Assembly (NCBI GenBank): GCA_012656075.1
Contig: JAAKBF010000221.1
Location: 1,178,001 to 1,242,000, forward strand
DNA length: 64,000 nucleotides
From: Phytophthora hibernalis
Lineage: Eukaryota; Oomycota; Peronosporomycetes; Peronosporales; Peronosporaceae
Direction of reading: 5' to 3'
The notes under the pieces were generated by a model, which did not search any database, was not told where the DNA came from, and saw only the letters and a program-made list of their open reading frames with translations. Shown here one piece after another: positions 1 through 8,330 of this stretch. The position numbers and the translations under genes were made by a program. Positions within the stretch are counted from its first letter, which is position 1; every line of letters starts with the position of its first letter.

Positions 1-96
1 AACGGCCTTCCAAGAAGTGGCAGAAGTCGGGTAAAAAGTCTTCAAGAACATCCAAGTCGACACACGCTCGGTCTCTAGACGAGTTGCAATTACGAC
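1..96 (+). pseudogene. Left fragment of a retroelement-associated gene split by an LTR retrotransposon
   Basis: The first 96 bases read openly in one plus frame as a Lys/Ser/Arg-rich peptide (starting RPSKKWQKSGKKSS). The frame continues in phase after the target-site duplication at 7564-7568, across the retrotransposon inserted at 97-7563, into the fragment starting at 7569. Both the duplication and the restored frame show that this is one ancestral gene cut by the insertion. The gene starts outside the window. I do not recognise a domain in this piece. The downstream half resembles the plus-strand gene at 20.3-21.5 kb, so it probably belongs to the same retroelement-associated family. Confidence 0.6.
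92..96. repeat. Target-site duplication ACGAC, left copy
   Basis: ACGAC directly precedes the left LTR and recurs at 7564-7568 directly after the right LTR. Five-base duplications are usual for Ty3/gypsy integration. The pair fixes both outer ends of the element. Confidence 0.9.
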
Positions 97-541
97 TGTG
101 AAGGGAGTCATACGCACTTTTGCCTTAGAGGAAGCGTTAACGCGTAACCACAACAGACGCCTGGCGTCTCTGTTGTAAGCTGGGCTTCCAGTCGTTTCCT
201 GGTACCGAGTACCAAACGACTTGCGAACTTCCGGGTTAGAGTTAAACTGACTGTATTAATCTCACTTGTAAGGTTCTAACTACTGTTAACTATCTGCAAA
301 CTAAACTTCTGTACTCCAAATGGGTGGCTCTCCATCAATCACCTACCTTAAGTCCGATTCGTATCTAGTGTAAAATACACAATCGTACTTATCCGGGAGC
401 CGGGTGTCACACACCAACTTATGTGGGGCCTGCACTCGTACTTAAGCGGGCTTGTGTGGACCACACGGAAGAACATTGGGTCTCCCCTTTCATAAGTTCT
501 CTTGCACGGCAAAAGGTGGCGGCCAGCGTGGCCCCGTTACA
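97..541 (-). repeat. LTR of the chromovirus (3' LTR)
   Basis: This 445-bp repeat aligns without gaps to 7119-7563. On the minus strand it runs TGTAAC...TTCACA, the TG...CA ends expected of an LTR. Differences from the other copy are confined to the first few bases, position 111, and four positions near the 520-540 end. Copies of the same family occur in opposite orientation at 11124-11530. Confidence 0.95.
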
Positions 542-1442
542 CCCTCCCACACCCAAACGGGAAGCACCTGTCCCAAGGGGAATCCAGCGACGGAGAAGGC
601 GACGCCTCATTCCAGAAGCCACGCCCAAGACCACACGCGCCGAAGACCACCGACGTCCCACGGGCACGCTCCACCCTCCCGGATGGAAAAGACTCACGAA
701 GACAAGGCGCCCAGCGCCTCCACTACCAAGCCGAAGAAGACCCCCGCCAGAAAGAAGCAGAATGCCGCTTCTAAGAAGCCCGGCGATTCGCCACAGCCGC
801 CCCAGACCCGAGCCCGATCCAGCAAGCGCAATGCAGCCCAACTGCCCGGCTCACACGAAGACGCCAGCAGCCACAGCGAGTCGGACGCCGACGTCACGAA
901 TCCTGGGCTCATCACTGGAGACGAGGACGTCAACATGGACACGGCTCCGGGAGCGAGCGACAAGCAACCGCCGCCGAACCCGATGGAAGAAGCTCCAAAG
1001 GAGCCGGTCGCTGATACAAAAGCTCCGGACGACTCGCAAAAGCCTGGTGCGGGGGCTAAGCACGCGGAAACTTCCGAGGAGCCGTCCGCCACGGACATGA
1101 AGGTTAAGGAGAACCCGCCACGTCGTTCCGAGCACTATTCTCCGGATGACTGTTCCGACGTGGTCGACTACGGTGAGTCCGAGCTTGAAGTGGACGACCA
1201 CGAGCAGGAGAGGACCACGACCCCAACAAGTCCCCACCGCTCACGGAGCAGCAACGCACCTTGCATCCCGGGAGCCCTGCCACTCCTCTGCCGTTGTGCG
1301 GAGCGCAGAGCGCGAGAAGGCAGAGCACGAGACCGCTCGGACCACCGAGCGGGAGACTCAAGTCATTACGAACGTCGTGGAGGGTGAAGAAGTGCCGACA
1401 GAGATGCTCCGGTCCGACAACAAGCAGCATCTCGCCGATTGA
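452..1442 (+). CDS. Opposite-strand open frame in the 3' region of the chromovirus, acidic and Ser/Pro/Lys-rich
   Basis: Two overlapping plus frames (452-1387, then 1146-1442) lie opposite to pol, between the polypurine tract and the chromodomain. From about 684 the peptide is Lys/Ala/Pro-rich, then acidic and Ser-rich, with a run like DVVDYGESELEVDDHEQE and then a charged segment (TERETQVITNVVEGEE). Codon choice favours G/C in third positions, as in the host genes. The part inside the LTR is only read-through. No known domain is recognised. It could be an extra antisense gene of the element or acquired sequence. A transcript would settle it. Confidence 0.4.
542..554 (-). other. Polypurine tract of the chromovirus
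   Basis: Immediately inside the 3' LTR the minus strand reads GGGTGTGGGAGGG, the purine-rich primer for plus-strand DNA synthesis. The identical tract, with about 15 further identical bases, precedes the related LTR at 11124. Confidence 0.85.
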
Positions 1443-1618
1443 GCCCGCGCCGGCCAAGTAGCTGCCGAGCAGCACCGCGACTCCAAGCGCGAACACGAGA
1501 CCACGTCTCCCCGCACGCGAGAGCAGCTGCTCGCATTGCGATGTTGGTCCATCCCTGAGTACCGCGGGTATCTACGACTGAGTCGCGCGCCTGGTCAGAC
1601 CGTCTCTCACTACAACGA

Positions 1619-1843
1619 GTGTCCGGTCGTGCTGCTCGCCGACACAGGCCTGGCCCGACAGTCCAACGAGACCGACTTCAGGGCGTAGATCCGCCGGCGG
1701 TACCCCTGCCCGAGTTCTTGGTCTCGCCTTATCGAATCGATTATCTGGCTCAGCGGCGTCTTCGCTTTCGCATGGCGAAAATGATTGTCGACGACCATTG
1801 GCACAAGCGGCACTTCGACCGCAATATGCCCGCACCGGGGTGA
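1619..1843 (+). CDS. Opposite-strand open frame, short, charged
   Basis: This 74-codon plus frame lies between the two larger opposite-strand frames of the chromovirus. From about 1710 it reads like natural protein (LPEFLVSPYRIDYLAQ, then RFRMAKMIVDDHWHKRHFD). It overlaps the start of the next frame (1798-2685) by 46 bases in another phase, so the three open blocks may be one gene broken by missing bases or introns. No domain is recognised and the pol strand has nothing coherent here. Confidence 0.3.
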   Translation: MSGRAARRHRPGPTVQRDRLQGVDPPAVPLPEFLVSPYRIDYLAQRRLRFRMAKMIVDDHWHKRHFDRNMPAPG

Positions 1844-2685
1844 TCCTCGAGGAGGTGGTGCAGAAGATAGAGAAGTCATGGCAGTCCCAGCCGATAGAAC
1901 CTCGAAGTGTTCTCGGACCGGTTAGCGCCGACCGGCTCCGTGGGAGCGCTCGTAAGCGTCCACGACATCGGCGCAGTCCTCCGAGAGGCGGCTACCGGAC
2001 TCCCACGTGCACTGAGCCTCGGGATAGCCGCGCCCCATCAACAGATACTGGTAGTGGCCGATGCGCCCGCGGCGCTTCAGTAGCTTCTCAACGTGGAAGT
2101 AGAGAGCGCCATCGTTTCCGATCAATGGGGGCGGAGGACGCAACGGACGCGTCGACCGACCATGATGCTCCGCATCGCTTGATGGCGTCGTACGCCTCTG
2201 CGACTGACGTCCCGTCAACTCGTGGATCTCTTCTGGACGCGGTTGAGGGCTGCCAGCGGCTCCTGGAGACGCAGCGGGTGGACCTTGCATCCCTGCGCGG
2301 ACGCGTGCAGAGCGTCGAAGCGGCGATGGTCTCTGATCGGAACGTCCATCCGGACCTGGATCGTCTCGGGCATGTAATGCGTGATCTGCAAGATCAGTTC
2401 GTCCAGCTGAACCGGGGTCTGTCTCAGCTGGACCGCAGTAACGCGGAGGCCCAACAGGCGCTTCGGAATGATCACTCCGCACTCGAAGAGCATCTCGGTT
2501 GGATTCGCCAGCTCTACAACCGTGTGGCGGAGTTGGAGAACCGTGCCCCTGCGGCCGTGGTGGCTCCGCCGGCGGCTCCAGCTCCGACTCAGGCCGACGT
2601 GATGCAGATGATGGCGAATGCCGTTCGGCAGTACTCGATGAGTCACCCGCCTCAGCAGCCACCTCCGCCGGGCGGTACGGCTTGA
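1798..2685 (+). CDS. Opposite-strand coiled-coil protein inside the chromovirus
   Basis: A 295-codon plus frame runs opposite to the integrase-chromodomain region. Its 2160-2600 part has the heptad spacing of a coiled coil (for example LLETQRVDLASLRGRVQSVE and HVMRDLQDQFVQLN), followed by a Pro/Ala linker and a Met/Gln-rich tail ending PPQQPPPPGGTA. Codons in this frame are strongly GC3-biased (CTG, GTC, CAG, GAG, AAC). The first 100 codons overlap the minus-strand chromodomain and are probably a shadow. Gag-like and bZIP-like roles are both conceivable and neither is shown. Confidence 0.5.
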   Translation: MAQAALRPQYARTGVILEEVVQKIEKSWQSQPIEPRSVLGPVSADRLRGSARKRPRHRRSPPRGGYRTPTCTEPRDSRAPSTDTGSGRCARGASVASQRGSRERHRFRSMGAEDATDASTDHDAPHRLMASYASATDVPSTRGSLLDAVEGCQRLLETQRVDLASLRGRVQSVEAAMVSDRNVHPDLDRLGHVMRDLQDQFVQLNRGLSQLDRSNAEAQQALRNDHSALEEHLGWIRQLYNRVAELENRAPAAVVAPPAAPAPTQADVMQMMANAVRQYSMSHPPQQPPPPGGTA

Positions 2686-2878
2686 GCAAGCCCACGTAGA
2701 ACGTCGGGTGTGTGGCCATAGCCGACGGCACGTCCAACGTGTGCGCGTTGCCGTGGACCCCAATAACCGTGAACGGCCCCACAAACCGAGGACGGAGCTT
2801 GGTGCTGCCCACAGCGGTGACCGCCTGCATAGCAAGATTCTTCGCGTTTAAGAGGGCCTGGTCCCATAATACAAACAC
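1922..2878 (-). pseudogene. Integrase C-terminus (GPY/F) and chromodomain of the chromovirus
   Basis: On the minus strand the frame opens with the integrase C-terminal GPY/F module (KLRPRFVGPFTVIG, then HPTFYVGLLKPYRP). It ends with a chromodomain recognised by FHVEKLLKRR, YLLMGRGYPEAQCTWE and a terminal acidic helix. Chromodomains are thought to direct such elements to particular chromatin. The linker of roughly 190 codons between the two modules is unusually long and Pro/Ser-rich. It sits opposite the plus-strand coiled-coil frame, so it may not be true pol sequence. A stop codon separates this frame from the integrase core upstream. Confidence 0.75.
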
Positions 2879-2896
2879 CTGTGTGTACTTACGCCC

Positions 2897-3888
2897 CTAG
2901 CGATCACTGTTTTCTTTGTGTGTGTCTTGTGCCACCGCCATAGCATCTCGGACGCGCTGTCTTACCACCTCTCCTGTCTCAATGAACGTGAGCAAGTTCC
3001 GTTTGACGAACGAGCGAAGGCCTTTGAGGCCACGGGGATTTTCGGCGACAGTCTCTCCCTCACCCAAATTTGAAGCCGAAAGGCAACGACAACGGCGAAC
3101 GCGGGTGTCGCAGCCCGTTAATGTAGAATGGGGAAAAACCCGTCGACGCATGCACCGCATTGTTGAGTGCAAACTCCACTTGAGGCAGCAACGTGCTCCA
3201 CTTCGTGGGTTCTTCGGCGCAGACGCTGCGCAGCACGTCTTCCAACACGCGGTTCACCCGCTCGGTTTGACCGTCCATCTGCGGATGATCCGCCGTGGAC
3301 ATATCCAGTCTCGTACCGAGAAGGCGGAACAAGTGTGTCCAGAAGTGTGACACGAAGCGAGGATCCCGATCGCTTACGAACGCCTCTGGGAGGCCATGGT
3401 GTCGAAAGACATTATCGACAAAGAGCTGAGCCGCCTGCGGCGCTGTCACGCTCTTCTTCACCACGTCCAGCCGTACCATCTTGCTCAGACGGCAGACGAA
3501 GACCAGAATGCCAGTATGACCGCGCGTATCTGCCGGAAGCTCAAAGATGCGGAGTGTCATGTGCCTCAAAGAGGACACGATGGCGCAAGTCTTCGTCGTT
3601 GGGAACGACAAGACGAGGATCCTCCCCGTCATCGACTTGGTAGTAGAGTAGGCCATAGGCCATCGAATAGTGGTGCAGCCGTGATCGCTGCCGAGCAGTG
3701 AGCTTCACTGCCTTCTCAGGCGCCTTCAACGCCGTGACCAGATCTGCAAGGTCATCATCGTCAGCATACGCCTCGCGTAGCAGCTCATAGAGCGGAGACT
3801 CGATGTACGCAACGTGCGCCAGCTCGTTGTCCGGTCGTCGAGAGAGCAAGTCCGCGAGGACATTCTGCTTACCCGGCGTATACTCCAC
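2897..3888 (-). pseudogene. Integrase of the chromovirus, internally deleted
   Basis: The minus strand encodes the start of the integrase (LTARQRSRLHHYSMAYGLLY, then VPNDEDLRHRVLFEAHDTP), where the HHCC zinc-binding domain should continue. It jumps near 3560 directly to ELPADTRGHTGILVFV in another frame. The second half of the zinc finger and the segment with the first catalytic Asp are therefore missing, roughly 60 codons judged by related elements. The rest of the core is present, with VSDRDPRFVSHFW and TADHPQMDGQTERVNR containing the second Asp and the Glu. Two further frame breaks follow at about 3060-3170 and 2890. Confidence 0.8.
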
Positions 3889-5193
3889 GGTGAAGTTGTA
3901 CTCGGCGAAGAACGAGAGCCATGCTGGGAGAGGTGGGGCGACGACGTCGCAGTCCGCAAGGACGCATGATCTGTGTAAATCACAAAGGGTTTGCTGCCGA
4001 GCAGGTGCACCCGAAACTTCACAAGCGCGTACTTCATCGCGAGAAGCTCCTTGTCGTGGACAGGGTAGTTCTTTTCAGCCGCCTTAAGCTGGCGCGACTG
4101 GAAAGAGACCACCCGCTCTCTGCCATCGGCATCGACCTGCAACAGGGCACAGCATATGGCAAAGTCGGATGCGTCGCACACCACGCTGAAGGGACGACTG
4201 TCGTCTGGCAACGCCAAAATCGGAGCGCTCTGCAGACTGCTTTTGATCGCTTCGAAAGCCTGCTGAGCCTCGTCAGTCCACGACCAGTCCGCCTCCTTCT
4301 TCAGAAGATTTGTCTGCGGGCGTGTCATCTCCGCGTGTTTGGTACTGTACTTGTGAAAGTAGTTGGCGAGGCCGATCCACTGGCGCAAATCTTTTGGGAC
4401 ACCGGTACCGGCCACTGTGCGATCGCGCATACCTTCTCAGGGTCCGCGCGGATACCGTCCTTTCCAAGGAAACATCCCAAGAAGGGAATCTCTTCGGCGC
4501 CGAAGATGCACTTGTTGATGTTGGCATACAAGCGATTCTCGCGCATACACGTCAACACCTCGCGGAGGCGCTCGACGTGCACCTTGACAGCCGACTTGCC
4601 TTCGCAGCGCGGCTGTGCACGAAAATGTCATCGAAGTACGTCTGTACAAACTGCCGCATCGGCCGGAAGAGCTGGGTCACCAGCCTATTGAACGTGGCTG
4701 GTGCATTTGATAGCCCTTGGGGCATCACCAGCCATTCCCATAGCATCCCGCCCGGGGTACTAACCGCTGTGAGCGGAATGTCCGACTCACGCATCAGCAG
4801 CTGATAATAGCCATCGACCATGTCGAGCGCGCTGAAGATGGTGCATCCTGCCATGTTGTTCTGTAACACATCCTTTCGAGGGATCAGCGTGGACGCCGGG
4901 ATGGTGGCCGAGTTCAGCTTGTTGAACGCGTGCACCATGCGCCACTTCCCGTTGGGTTTGCGAACGCAAAACGTCGGCGACGCATGCGGCGACTTCGACT
5001 CGCGCACCATGCCCGTGGCATAATTCACTGTGAAGACGGCGTCGATCACATCGACTTGCTCCTTCGGCAGTGGCCATTGGCGCATAGTGCAGTACTTAGT
5101 GCCTGGCACCAAGTCGATTTCGTGTCGGACACCTCGATCCGGAGCTAACACCGACGGTGGGTTGTCGCTGACGACGTCCGAAAACTCCTTCAA
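3726..5193 (-). pseudogene. Reverse transcriptase and RNase H of the chromovirus
   Basis: The minus frame from 5193 shows the reverse transcriptase fingers and palm: SPHASPTFCVRKPNGKWRM, FSALDMVDGYYQL, MPQGLSNAPATFNRL and the catalytic YFDD in TYFDDIFVHS. A frame change at about 4560 leads to the thumb/connection segment (LGKDGIRADPEKV). Another near 4430 leads to RNase H with its catalytic residues intact: VVCDASDFA, HDKELLAMKYAL and YTDHASL. The protein makes the element's cDNA in virus-like particles. The frame changes inactivate it unless they are sequencing errors. Confidence 0.9.
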
Positions 5194-5241
5194 GAGAGGT
5201 TAGTACGGGTTGCGCGAGCCTTAGCTCCGGCGCCTTGGACG

Positions 5242-5916
5242 TCATCTGCCCCGGGGATAGAACGACGTTCTTGTTCTCGAGAGTACTATGTGTCTCATCA
5301 TGAGCAACACACGGGACCCCTTCCATTCTCCCACATCCACCGAAGGCTCATGAGCTCTCGAAGAGGTGGGGCACGCGGTCGACAAAGCCGAAGGCAGTTC
5401 AAGTACTTCCGAAGTACCTGCGAAATGCCGTTCGCCGCGTGGCACACGATGCTCGTGCACAAACCCGTCTCGGTAAGAGGAGGGGACATGACACACCAGG
5501 GCTCTGTCCACGAGGGGCTTGTGACTAGCATCAATGGTGCGACTTTCCCAATCTATCCACGGCTCATGCTCAGCAAGCCAGGGCATGCCGAGGATAAGAT
5601 CGTACCGATCATCCATGTCAAGGACAATGAACGGTTCGACCGAGTTGAAGTCGTCAAACTTGACGTTTAAAGATATAAGAACCTTGCGTGTAGACACGAT
5701 GGATCCAGTCGCCAGGCGAACCGATACACTTGTATTATGCTTAGAAGCTTCCAAAGTGCTAGCATATAATGCACTGTTCCTGGCCACACTGGCTTTTGTC
5801 GCGAAATTGTAGGACGCACCCGAATCGATCAGGATGGTCAACGGTTCTTCATACCCTTTAACGCTGGCGGTGACGACCACGAGGTAAGACCGCGCGGCGG
5901 CCACGGAAAGACACAA
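5242..5916 (-). pseudogene. Retroviral-type aspartic protease of the chromovirus
   Basis: The minus frame contains the active-site motif ILIDSGASYNF and, about 90 residues on, the hydrophobic motif LILGMPWL, the two hallmarks of a pepsin-like retroelement protease. It would release Gag and Pol proteins from the polyprotein. It joins gag upstream and reverse transcriptase downstream, as usual in the group, but in a different phase from both. Confidence 0.85.
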
Positions 5917-6004
5917 CAGTGTCGTTTCCCCTGGGACTTGCTCCTTCGGAGGTGGAGGTGGCTCCTCGAAGAGGAGCGAAGCCTCCCAGCAGGGCGTCCC
6001 GCGC

Positions 6005-7093
6005 CTACTGGGAGTCGCCGTTTTCCGACCCCGTAGACTCGATCATGTTGAGGGACGGAGTGGCCTTACCACGACCTCTCTTCCACGGCTTCATCGGACA
6101 GTTCCGACGGAAATTGGTTACAACCAAAGCAGCGACCACTCGCACGTTGGGTCCGCTGGGGACGAGCCGACTCGGCAGACGAGATCTCCATGGGAGTGGG
6201 ACCTTCCGTAGCCTCCGTGCGGCCCGCATAGCCTTGCGCAGAGCGCACACAATGGTCTTCCAACATGGCGATGTGTACTGCCTCGTTGAACGTCTTCGGC
6301 TGACGGCGGAAGAGTTCAGTGCGAACCTCGCCCGGGCGGACACCGTACATGAAGACCGTCACCTTGACGTCCTCAGAGAGGGAGCGCCAGCCATGGCGGC
6401 CTTGAGGTTCTGCAGTTCCATGACGTAGTCTTGGAGCGTGCGCTTCCTTTGCTTGCACCGTAAGAATAGCGACCGATAACGGTAGGCCACATTGGCCAGA
6501 AGGAACGTCGTGCGCAGCTCTTGTTCCATGAACGCCCACGAGGTGAAATACCCCGGAGACAAAGTCTCTCGAGCCATCGCCCAAGCGCGAGCCCGACCTC
6601 CCAGGTTAGACAGCGCGAAAGCGACCTGAGCCTATGACTCGTAGATCTGTCCAGCGCTGAGCGCTATCTCGATCTCGCGAATCCAGAAGACAAGGCTGTC
6701 GGACTCTTTGCCCACAAACGTCGGAACCGACATCTTGACGGGCTTCGTAGCTCCTTGTCGCGAGGCGAACGGAGCAGAACCCGAGGAGTTCGACTGCGCC
6801 ACACTCTGTATCTCAGCACGCATGGTCGTGCGAGCAGCCTCCTGCGCGGTGGCGCTCACGTGAGCAATCAGCGACGACTCGTACTTGTCGAAGCGTTCCA
6901 CGCGCGCCCTTTGCTGCTCCGCAGGTAGGTTGGGGAATCCAGCGAATGCTGCTTCGCCCAGGAGGCTGACCATCTTCTCAAGAGTTGCCCAGTGGGCGTC
7001 CGTGAGATGAGGATAGTCCTGCCGGGATGGCCGCCTGCTCCCGAGTCTTCCATACCCAAAGAGATCTTGATTGTAGAAAACGGCGCCGGTCAC
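6005..7093 (-). pseudogene. Gag (capsid/nucleocapsid) of the chromovirus
   Basis: Gag begins at a minus-strand ATG at 7093, just after the primer-binding site. The retrotransposon Gag domain is seen as SVPTFVGKESDSLVFWIREI, an in-frame TAG near 6632, AFALSNLGGRARAWA, and then the segment CKQRKRTLQDYVMELQNL in another frame. A CX2C motif (RCFGCNQ) with a later NCP marks a damaged zinc knuckle. A closely similar Gag lies at 33661-34530 and serves as a guide to the damage here. Confidence 0.85.
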
Positions 7094-7099
7094 GGGATT

Positions 7100-7116
7100 G
7101 ACTACAAGTGTTACCA
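7100..7116 (-). other. Primer-binding site of the chromovirus
   Basis: Two bases inside the 5' LTR the minus strand reads TGGTAACACTTGTAGTC. A TGG start next to the LTR is what a tRNA 3' CCA end would pair with. I cannot name the tRNA from the sequence alone. Confidence 0.6.
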
Positions 7117-7118
7117 GG

Positions 7119-7563
7119 TATGACGGGAGTCACACGCACTTTTGCCTTAGAGGAAGCGTTAACGCGTAACCACAACAGACGCCTGGCGTCTCTGTTGTAA
7201 GCTGGGCTTCCAGTCGTTTCCTGGTACCGAGTACCAAACGACTTGCGAACTTCCGGGTTAGAGTTAAACTGACTGTATTAATCTCACTTGTAAGGTTCTA
7301 ACTACTGTTAACTATCTGCAAACTAAACTTCTGTACTCCAAATGGGTGGCTCTCCATCAATCACCTACCTTAAGTCCGATTCGTATCTAGTGTAAAATAC
7401 ACAATCGTACTTATCCGGGAGCCGGGTGTCACACACCAACTTATGTGGGGCCTGCACTCGTACTTAAGCGGGCTTGTGTGGACCACACGGAAGAACATTG
7501 GGTCTCCCCTTTCATAAGTTCTTTTGCACGGCAAACGGTGGCGGCCAGCGTGGCCCCTTTACA
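7119..7563 (-). repeat. LTR of the chromovirus (5' LTR)
   Basis: This is the partner of 97-541, of the same length with about six substitutions. As the 5' LTR it should hold the promoter. It is followed by the ACGAC target duplication. Confidence 0.95.
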
Positions 7564-7568
7564 ACGAC
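7564..7568. repeat. Target-site duplication ACGAC, right copy
   Basis: This matches 92-96 and marks the outer end of the chromovirus. Confidence 0.9.
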
Positions 7569-8330
7569 AATCGAACCTCAAAGAGGCACGTGCTGGTGCA
7601 CGTCCTGCCGACAGGTTCTTGAACGTTTCCGTCGACGAGGCCTGCAAGATGCTTCCAGAACTCGTCGCATGGCAAGACCTTCGTCGAGAAGTACAATTGA
7701 CATTGCAGACCGGTATTGGTTACGAGAATGCCCTTCAGTGGATGGATGAGGACAAGATAGCTCACACATTGTTTCACTGAACTCCTCTCGTTCACATGCT
7801 AACTAGCATGGTGTATTTGCGTCGATTGGACAGTACCCCTTTGGCCCGGCACGTTCCCGGAGCTTTTTTCGGATGGCTGAAGTCGTCTTGGAAACACTTC
7901 TCAAAGATGATAATGTCCCCCTCGATGGTCCGCCTTGGTAGAGCACACGGTATAAGTGTTTTCTTCAACGTCAGAAGAGAAGGATGACGATGCCGACAAA
8001 GATTATGACGATCAAGCCGAACGCGTCGCGATTAAGTTGCTCAAGGCTGCGCCTCCGAAGAAATTACCTGTCGGACCTTCGGAAAATACCGATGATGAAG
8101 AAGACGCTCCTACACCTCGACGCAAGTCTAAGGCTAAGCATATGCGATCTTTGTCCGCCAGCTCCTCGGGTTCAGACTCCAAGTCGTCTTCCAAGAAAGC
8201 ACCGACTTCTCCTTCACCCAGCAAACGATCTCGACAGTCGCCTTCAAAGTCAAGTTCGTCACCACTCTTTCGTCCAGACTTGAGTCTGAATCACTTAAGC
8301 TCGAAGCTTCTTCGTCTGAGCTGGAGTTGA
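7569..8330 (+). pseudogene. Right fragment of the split retroelement-associated gene
   Basis: This continues the frame of 1-96 after the target duplication and runs to a stop at 7780 (VSVDEACKMLPELVAWQDLR, WMDEDKIAHTLF). Similar coding continues in other frames. 7796 onward has YLRRLDSTPLARHVPGAFFG, which aligns with YWNQLDRTPWTKYVPELYVQ at 21.07 kb. After it come an acidic stretch and a Ser/Lys-rich tail (about 7980-8290, KSSSKKAPTSPSPSKRSRQS). The shared order shows the two loci are copies of one gene. No catalytic domain is visible. Near 8290-8340 it meets the opposite-strand gene that occupies 8134-11100. Confidence 0.55.

Larger units (their letters stand above)
97..7563 (-). mobile_element. 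Ty3/gypsy chromovirus LTR retrotransposon, complete but defective
   Basis: A 7,467-bp element lies between two 445-bp LTRs and ACGAC target duplications. It is transcribed on the minus strand, so the 5' LTR is the right copy. The order is LTR, primer-binding site, gag, protease, reverse transcriptase, RNase H, integrase, chromodomain, a long 3' region with opposite-strand open frames, polypurine tract, LTR. The LTRs differ at only about six positions, which implies recent insertion. Gag has an in-frame TAG, pol changes frame several times and the integrase has an internal deletion. Some frame changes may be sequencing errors (see findings), but the integrase deletion is too large for that. 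Confidence 0.95.

Noticed and set aside
423..1100. Long Arg/Pro-rich plus-strand frame at the left LTR
   Set aside because: It begins inside the LTR, differs from the better-biased frame beside it, and has the composition of a frame-shifted reading.
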